NCBI GenBank assembly: GCA_015660865.1 | Contig: JACTUA010000006.1 | Location: 23,777 to 87,776, forward strand | Direction of reading: 5' to 3' | Length of the DNA stretch: 64,000 nucleotides | DNA from: Methanomicrobiales archaeon | GTDB lineage: Archaea; Halobacteriota; Methanomicrobia; Methanomicrobiales; JACTUA01 | Shown: positions 58,896 to 64,000 of the stretch, piece by piece | Layout of the letters: each line of letters begins with the position of its first letter | Numbering within the stretch: position 1 is the stretch's first letter | Made by a program: the position numbers and the translations under genes | The notes under the pieces: generated by a model | The model's input: the letters and a program-made list of their open reading frames with translations, nothing else | Database searches by the model: none | Told to the model about the DNA's origin: nothing

Positions 58896-60194
58896 ATGTT
58901 CCCCCGGGTCCTCCTCCCCACGGACTTCTCGCCCCATGCAGAGCGGACCGTCCACTGCATCGCCGAGGTCCCGGGGATCGAGGACCTCATCCTCCTCCAT
59001 GTCCTGGAGCCGGGGCCGGACCGGACCACGGCGTACGGCCAGCACACCGTCGAGACCCGGATCAGGGAGTCGCTCCTCCACCTGGAAGGGATAAAGAAAT
59101 GGACGGAGCGGCCGGACCTCCCGGTGAGGATCCTCGTCCACGAGCGCATCCATGACGACGTGGCGGAGACCATCCTCTCGGTCGCGGCGAAAGAGAAGGC
59201 CGACCTCATCGCCCTGGGCGCCCGGGGAAGGACCCTGAAAAACCTCGTCCTGGGTTCGGTCTCGGCCGCGGTCCTCAGGGATGCAAAAACAGGGGTCCTG
59301 GTCGTCCACGACAGGGCTCTCGACGCGGGAGAGGCATTCGGGAAGTACTGCCGCTCGGCCTTCGCAAAGGTCCTCTGCCCGGTGGACTTCTCGAAGCCCT
59401 CCCTCGATACGGTGGGGTCCCTCCCCGGCCTCATGAAAGGCGGCGGGGTGCTCCTCCTCCACGTCCTCGGGGGGGATATCCACGGCTGGGACTTCCCCAT
59501 CGCCCGGGGGAACGCCGGGAAGCGCCTTGAGGAGATGAAGGGGGAGCTGGAGAAGGCGGGGTTCCAGGCCCGCACCATCCTTGCCATCGGGGAGCCAGCC
59601 GCCGAGGTTCTCAGGGTGGCGGAGGAGGAGGACGTCTCTATGATCCTTCTCACCCGGTTCGGGAAGCGGGACTACGTGCAGGCCGTCGGTATCGGGTCCA
59701 CCGCCGCAGCCATCGCAGGGAAGGCGGGATGCCCTGTCCTGGTCCGCTACCCGCACCTCCACTACGAGGTAGTGGCCCGGGAGCTCAAGCCACCTGAGTT
59801 CTTCATCGCTGACGGGATCTGGCTCCACTACCACCAGCTGAAGACTGACCAAAAGACCGACCGCATCTTTGTTACTTTCGCCGACGGGGTCCCGGCAGGG
59901 GTGGCCCGGTGCCGCAGGCACCCGGACGGCCTGGAGGTTGACGGGGTCTTTGTCCTGGAGGAGTTCAGGAACAGGGGGTATGCGAGGAGGCTCCTCGCAG
60001 CCCTGGTCCCCGCCTGCGGGAGCGAGGACCTGTACATGCACTCCACGGTCGAGCTCGAACCCTTCTACCGCACCTTCGGTTTTGAGTCCATCCCTGAAGA
60101 GGAGTTGCCGCCTGCCATCGCCGAACGCTACTCTTTCGCTATGGGGGATCTCGGGATGGCGCAGGTGCAGCCTATGAGGCGACGCGCCGGGTAG
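58896..60194 (+). CDS. Two universal stress protein domains fused to a GNAT acetyltransferase
   Basis: The 432-residue product has two USP domains and a GNAT domain. USP 1 (residues 1-140) has VLLPTDFSPHAERTVHCIAE and the ATP-binding GARGRTLKNLVLGSVSAAVL. USP 2 (about 155-290) has VLCPVDFSKPSLDT and a degenerate loop TRFGKRDYVQAVGIGSTAAA. The GNAT domain (about 300-425) has the acetyl-CoA motif VFVLEEFRNRGYARRLLAAL. The first USP should bind ATP or a related nucleotide, the second less clearly. The fusion suggests acetyltransfer gated by nucleotide or stress. The gene is monocistronic. The acetylated target is unknown. Confidence 0.88.
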   Translation: MFPRVLLPTDFSPHAERTVHCIAEVPGIEDLILLHVLEPGPDRTTAYGQHTVETRIRESLLHLEGIKKWTERPDLPVRILVHERIHDDVAETILSVAAKEKADLIALGARGRTLKNLVLGSVSAAVLRDAKTGVLVVHDRALDAGEAFGKYCRSAFAKVLCPVDFSKPSLDTVGSLPGLMKGGGVLLLHVLGGDIHGWDFPIARGNAGKRLEEMKGELEKAGFQARTILAIGEPAAEVLRVAEEEDVSMILLTRFGKRDYVQAVGIGSTAAAIAGKAGCPVLVRYPHLHYEVVARELKPPEFFIADGIWLHYHQLKTDQKTDRIFVTFADGVPAGVARCRRHPDGLEVDGVFVLEEFRNRGYARRLLAALVPACGSEDLYMHSTVELEPFYRTFGFESIPEEELPPAIAERYSFAMGDLGMAQVQPMRRRAG

Positions 60195-60321
60195 GGGAGG
60201 AGCGGGCTCCCGGCCAAAGAAGGACCCCCCGGACAGTCCCCGGCGGAAGAGCATGCGGCGAGGAGATCAAATCTTCCCGTTGCCCTCCCTTCCGTCGAAT
60301 CCGGAACCGGGGAGGGCTGCC

Positions 60322-61500
60322 CTACAGCAGGTTCTCCACCTTGCTGTTCGCGATCCTCCCGCTCACCCCTTCGCGGTCGGACTGGTGGTCCAGGATGTAC
60401 TGGTACACCTCGTTGATCTGCCGGAATTCCTCGACATTGTTGTTGTACCGGGTGCCAAGGGTGGTGTACCGGGAATAATCGGCATCGTACTCGTCCTGGG
60501 TTGTATACGAGGTACTGGCAGTGAGCCTGCTCTCGAGGGACCGGATCTCAGGGAGCATCTCCGCGCAGGCCCCTGCGAGCCATTTCATCTTCTCCTCCAT
60601 CCTCTTCTGGGTGGAGACGATATGCATCACGTCGTTAATGGCATGGTAGGTGATGCCCCCGTCCCCGGTCGGGATGATGACCGGGTCCTCGTTCGCGAAG
60701 TCGTCGGGGTAGAGGCCGATGAAGGAGGGCCGGGTGGTCTCGATGTACACGTACTTCCGCCCCCCGTATACATAGACCCGGAAGGACGGAATCCCTTCGG
60801 TCTCGATCCGGATCCCCGCGGTGGCATGGTGCTTATCGGGGAAGAGGAGGATCGCGGCATCGTAGCCCTCCCGGTACAGGAGCCCGAGGAGGAGGAGGCT
60901 CTTCTCGTCGCAGTCGCCCTTCCCGTCCAGGATGACCCCGGCAGGTGTCCTCGGGCAGACCGGTGCCTGGGGATCGTAGGGGATCTGCTGGACGAAGTTG
61001 ACCATGAGCTCGAGGTACTGGTCATCATTCAGCCCCTCCATCCTCCGGATCCTGCGGAGATCGGAAAGAAGGCTGGAAAAGAGGCCATCCTCACTGGGGT
61101 CCTTGAAGATGCCGGTATAATAAGAGGCAAGGGCCCCCTCCTCGCCCGGCTGCCAGGATGCAAGGGGGCAGTCCCCGCCCCCCCCGGTCGGAAGGGGGGC
61201 TGCGGGATCCAGGGTTGCGGTGACCACGGACGCGGACCGGCCGGAGGTGAAGTTGAAGGCGAGCCGGAGTGCCGCCTGGTCTCCCTGGACCGGAAGGGGG
61301 GTTGGCACTGCCACAGCGGGGGTCTCCGTCACGGGTGCCTGTAGGGTTGGCGCCGCAGGCAGGACCGGTGGGGCGGGAGGGGGTGAAGGAGCAGGGAGGT
61401 CCGGGGCGGCCGCCGGTGAACCGTACCTTCCGGCATGAAGGCACCCAGGGCTGAGAGCGGCAAGGAGGAGGAGCACGAGGACAATCCGGCCCCTCGTCAC
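60322..61500 (-). CDS. Lipoprotein with transglutaminase-like cysteine protease domain
   Basis: The 392-residue product has a lipoprotein signal peptide (VLLLLAALSPGC), a Pro/Ala-rich spacer of about 50 residues and a transglutaminase-like core at about residues 170-270. The catalytic residues read as Cys in LDGKGDCDEKSLLLLGLLYR, His in LFPDKHHATAGI and an acidic residue in YVYIETTRPSFIG. Such proteins act as proteases or cross-linking enzymes at the cell surface. A C-terminal helical region of about 90 residues follows (EEKMKWLAGACAEMLPEIRS). The start at 61500 places the signal peptide correctly. It has no partner genes in the window. Confidence 0.8.
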   Translation of the reverse strand: MTRGRIVLVLLLLAALSPGCLHAGRYGSPAAAPDLPAPSPPPAPPVLPAAPTLQAPVTETPAVAVPTPLPVQGDQAALRLAFNFTSGRSASVVTATLDPAAPLPTGGGGDCPLASWQPGEEGALASYYTGIFKDPSEDGLFSSLLSDLRRIRRMEGLNDDQYLELMVNFVQQIPYDPQAPVCPRTPAGVILDGKGDCDEKSLLLLGLLYREGYDAAILLFPDKHHATAGIRIETEGIPSFRVYVYGGRKYVYIETTRPSFIGLYPDDFANEDPVIIPTGDGGITYHAINDVMHIVSTQKRMEEKMKWLAGACAEMLPEIRSLESRLTASTSYTTQDEYDADYSRYTTLGTRYNNNVEEFRQINEVYQYILDHQSDREGVSGRIANSKVENLL

Positions 61501-61825
61501 GAAAGCTCACCCCGGGAGAGAGGATGGAGGGAGGGAGACGCTCCACGGGATAGCACGTCCCCCATGACGGTGGATTGATGGGATCCGCTCCGACGGGAGA
61601 GACATCTACCCTTGCACGCTATGATCAGCAGAAACATGCTGATCTCACCTCTTCAATAAAAATGTTTCTACTTTGAACATTATTAATATTACTCAGATAT
61701 AATGATATTAAAGCATAATTGAGTCTTTGCTGCTGATCCGAGAGAGGATAATTCTTTTCGGGCGGCGGACATACCGGATCGAACTGGCCGGTATCTTATT
61801 ACCCGACATGGAGAGATGATCCGGT
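61501..61825. other. AT-rich divergent promoter region
   Basis: No gene is supported. Between 61640 and 61740 the sequence is very AT-rich (AATATTACTCAGATATAATG). It lies between divergent genes and should contain their promoters. No clear inverted repeat stands out. Confidence 0.45.
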
Positions 61826-62710
61826 ATGCTCTGGGCGATCCTCGCCTTCGTGGGAGCCGCCCTGGACGCGGGGTACTACGCCCTTGCGAAGCGGTTCCTC
61901 CCGTCGGTAGCAAACGAGGTGCTCGCTGCGGGCGCCTTCCTTGCGACCTCGGCGCTTCTCTTCCTCATATCCTTCGCAAAGGGCGTACCGGAGATCTCCC
62001 CCGCCCTCGTCCAGCCGGTCCTTGTCACGGGGACCATCAACATCATCGCCGCCGCCCTCGTCTTCATCACCCTGCGGAGGACCGACCTCTCCCTCTCCGT
62101 TCCCCTCATCACCTTCACCCTGGTCTTTCTCATGGGCACCTCGTACCTGGTCCTGGGCGAGATCCCGACGGCTGCCGGGATGGCGGGGATCCTCCTCATC
62201 GTCGCAGGTGCATTCTGCATCCAGCTATCCCCGGGCAGACCTGGCGCCTCACCTCCGCGGAACGGGACACGCTGGGAGGGGATCGTGACCATGCTCGGGG
62301 TGGCGTTCCTCTACAGCCTCTCCCTCCCCTATGACAAGGCGGTGGTCCTCGCGTCGGACACCGTCTTCGGGTCGGCGCTCGTGAACCTCTATATCGGTGG
62401 CGTCTTTGCCGGGATCGCCCTCGCCAGGGGGAGCTTTCGGCGGGTCCCTCGGGGCGCGGCCGTCTCCGCGGCACTCGCCCTCGGCCTCGCGCTCGCGGGT
62501 GAGACCGTTGCCATCAACCTCGCGTACACCCTCCAGATCGTCCCCTATGTCATCGCGGTGAAGAGGCTCTCGATCCTCTTCTCGGTCCTCATCGGCGGGT
62601 TCGTCTTCAGGGAGGAGGGGATCCGGTACAGGATCCTCGGCGCCCTCATCATGATAGCGGGGGTGGCCCTCATCGTCCTCACCACGGTCCCCGGATCAAT
62701 ACTCTCATGA
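61826..62710 (+). CDS. EamA-family (DMT) transporter
   Basis: The 294-residue product has ten hydrophobic helices in two halves, each an EamA unit: the first starts LWAILAFVGAALDAGYYALA, the second RWEGIVTMLGVAFLYSLSLP. The conserved end-of-half sequences VFLMGTSYLVLGEIPTAAGM and VLIGGFVFREEGIRYRILGA are typical of the drug/metabolite transporter superfamily. It probably exports amino acids or other small metabolites. The start at 61826 has GGAGAG upstream. An APC transporter begins 28 bases downstream on the same strand, so they are likely co-transcribed. Confidence 0.88.
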   Translation: MLWAILAFVGAALDAGYYALAKRFLPSVANEVLAAGAFLATSALLFLISFAKGVPEISPALVQPVLVTGTINIIAAALVFITLRRTDLSLSVPLITFTLVFLMGTSYLVLGEIPTAAGMAGILLIVAGAFCIQLSPGRPGASPPRNGTRWEGIVTMLGVAFLYSLSLPYDKAVVLASDTVFGSALVNLYIGGVFAGIALARGSFRRVPRGAAVSAALALGLALAGETVAINLAYTLQIVPYVIAVKRLSILFSVLIGGFVFREEGIRYRILGALIMIAGVALIVLTTVPGSILS

Positions 62711-62738
62711 AGGAGATGGTCACATACCCTCCACGGGC

Positions 62739-64000
62739 ATGGAACTCAGGCGGGACCTCTCCCTCTTCGACCTGACGAACATCGTCGTCGGGTCCATCAT
62801 CGGGGCTGACATCTACGTCGCCTCGGCCCTCACGGCGGGGCTCATCGGACCCTTCGCCATCATGGTCTGGATCGCCGCCGCGGTCTGCGCCACGGTCCTC
62901 GCCCTGGTCTTCGCCTACTGCAGCTACTACCTCCCCCTCGTGGGAGGCCCCTTTGCCTACGTCTCGGAGGCATTCGATGACTTCTACGGCTTCATCGCGG
63001 GCTGGTCCCTCTGGATCGCTGAGATCCTCTCCCTCCCGGTCTTTGCCATCGCCTTCACCCAGTACCTGGGGTTCTTCATCCCCCTCTCCACCCTCCAGCA
63101 GATCCTTGTCAAGGGGCTCTTCCTCGCCGCGCTTACCCTCGTGAACATCTTCGGGGTGAAGGCTGCAGGGAGGGTGAACGATCTCCTGACCATGGTGAAG
63201 CTCCTCCCCCTCCTCGCCCTGGTGGTCGTGGGCCTCGGCACCTTCGCCCTCGGCCCGGGGAGATTTGTCGCGAACTATACCCCCCTCGCGCCCCTCGGGT
63301 TCGCGAATTTCGGCACCGCGCTCGTGCTCATCTTCTGGGCCTACGTCGGCTTCGAGCTGGGGACGTTTCCTGCGAGCGAGGTGAAGGACCCGAAGAGGAA
63401 CATCCCGAAGGCCATCATCTCGGGCATGGTCATCGTTACGGCGTTCTATCTCGCAACAAACTTCGTGGTCTTCGGCACGGTGCCCTGGGAGACCCTCGCC
63501 GGGACCAACACCCCCCTCGTCCTGGTCGGGGCGGCACTGTTCGGGGGCGTCGGGGCAGCCTTCATGACAGCAGGGGCCCTCGTATCGGTCTCGGGATCGG
63601 ACGAGAGCGGGATCCTCGGGACCGCCAGGCTCTCGTACGCCATGGCCATCGACGGCCTCTTCCCGAAGGTCTTCTCCCTCGTCCACCCCCGGTACGGGAC
63701 CCCGTTCGCCGCCCTCGTCATCGAGGGGGTCATCGCGTTCTTCCTCTCCCTGGTCGCCGGGATCTCGGGCCTCATCTCCTTCGCGGTCTTCAACCTGGCC
63801 TTCTCCTTCCTCGTCACATGCCTCGCCCTCACCATCCTCTCCCTGGGAAAGAAGGATACGCTCCATGGCCAGAGGATCCTGCCCTGGATCGGGATCGCCA
63901 TCTGCATCTATCTCCTCATCTCCACGTCCTTCTTCGACAAGCTCGTGGGCGGGCTCGTCATCCTCGCGGGGGTACCCATCTACGTATTCTTCTCGCCGAA
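62739..64000 (+). CDS. APC-family amino acid transporter (C-terminus beyond window)
   Basis: The frame runs from an ATG at 62739 to the right edge, giving 420 codons. Family features are LSLFDLTNIVVGSIIGADIY (helix 1), LVGGPFAYVSEAFDDFYGFI (helix 3 region), GFELGTFPASEVKDPKRNIP (helix 6) and repeated hydrophobic segments. It is only distantly related to the permease at 12164; helix 1 reads GSIIGADIY where most APC members have GxGIGSGIF. Substrate is unknown. A long frame on the opposite strand is its shadow. It follows the EamA gene after 28 bases. Confidence 0.88.
   Translation, partial: MELRRDLSLFDLTNIVVGSIIGADIYVASALTAGLIGPFAIMVWIAAAVCATVLALVFAYCSYYLPLVGGPFAYVSEAFDDFYGFIAGWSLWIAEILSLPVFAIAFTQYLGFFIPLSTLQQILVKGLFLAALTLVNIFGVKAAGRVNDLLTMVKLLPLLALVVVGLGTFALGPGRFVANYTPLAPLGFANFGTALVLIFWAYVGFELGTFPASEVKDPKRNIPKAIISGMVIVTAFYLATNFVVFGTVPWETLAGTNTPLVLVGAALFGGVGAAFMTAGALVSVSGSDESGILGTARLSYAMAIDGLFPKVFSLVHPRYGTPFAALVIEGVIAFFLSLVAGISGLISFAVFNLAFSFLVTCLALTILSLGKKDTLHGQRILPWIGIAICIYLLISTSFFDKLVGGLVILAGVPIYVFFSP

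Noticed and set aside
58830..60254. 474-codon minus-strand frame
   Set aside because: It lies opposite the USP-USP-GNAT gene, whose domains are clear.
60253..61344. 363-codon plus-strand frame
   Set aside because: It lies opposite the lipoprotein transglutaminase gene and has no recognisable domain.
62679..63866. 395-codon minus-strand frame
   Set aside because: It is very rich in Glu, Asp, Gly and Arg, opposite the APC transporter frame that carries clear motifs and runs to the window edge.
1..64000. CRISPR arrays and insertion sequences
   Set aside because: No regularly spaced direct repeats with unique spacers, and no transposase motifs, were seen; the tandem repeats present are within coding frames.

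Overview
The window reads as a chromosomal segment of a methanogenic archaeon, most likely of the order Methanomicrobiales (inference). The signs are archaeal TATA-type promoters, many PKD-domain and N-glycosylation-rich surface proteins, a PGF-CTERM-like sorting tail, iron-sulfur flavoproteins, a DUF2769-type protein, a CxxC-x17-CxxC mini zinc ribbon, and an archaeal PolB2-type polymerase beside a bacterial-type mutS-mutL pair. Most of the window is GC-rich. Two blocks are visibly AT-rich and look acquired or fast-evolving: the surface-polysaccharide cluster at 1-9440 and the five-gene island at about 19600-28200.

Layout. 1-10061 (minus strand) is a glycan assembly cluster: a flippase cut by the left edge, four GT4 glycosyltransferases, a large multi-span membrane protein, and a GT2 enzyme with an inactive first domain. 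Upstream lie a truncated GT2 remnant and an internally deleted wecB pseudogene. 10058-16888 holds small secreted or membrane proteins, a tRNA-Arg(CCG), an APC amino-acid transporter and a TPR protein. 15095-19550 is mutS-mutL with overlapping frames.

20118-27520 is the most unusual part of the window. It is a tightly packed operon encoding an unrecognised protein, a CHAT-family cysteine protease with a zinc-ribbon tail, a TPR protein ending in a domain that reads as the cytosolic domain of the type III secretion/flagellar export gate (FlhA/SctV, FHIPEP family), a second FHIPEP-like protein, and a small TPR protein resembling the type III secretion chaperone SycD/LcrH. None of the membrane parts of a secretion system is present. 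I propose a chaperone-docking module rebuilt around a protease, perhaps a conflict or cell-death system.

28269-38059 holds a calpain-like protease with a propeller/PKD surface protein, two HEAT-TM2 paralogs, a three-gene operon ending in a PolB2-type polymerase with a degenerate motif C, and a VOC protein. 38252-48050 contains TPR, DedA, zinc-ribbon, DUF2769 and ABC-exporter genes, a lipoprotein, a four-PKD protein, two iron-sulfur flavoproteins with a methyltransferase, an AAA_14/DUF4143 ATPase and rubredoxin. 48366-57620 is a cell-surface region: proteins sharing a three-helix C-terminal module, PKD proteins, a WxL-like/DUF916-like trio whose two WxL-like genes share a duplicated promoter and structured leader, and a propeller gene broken by a 29-bp repeat insertion. 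57727-64000 has a DsbA-like protein, a USP-USP-GNAT fusion, a transglutaminase-like lipoprotein, an EamA transporter and an APC transporter cut by the right edge.
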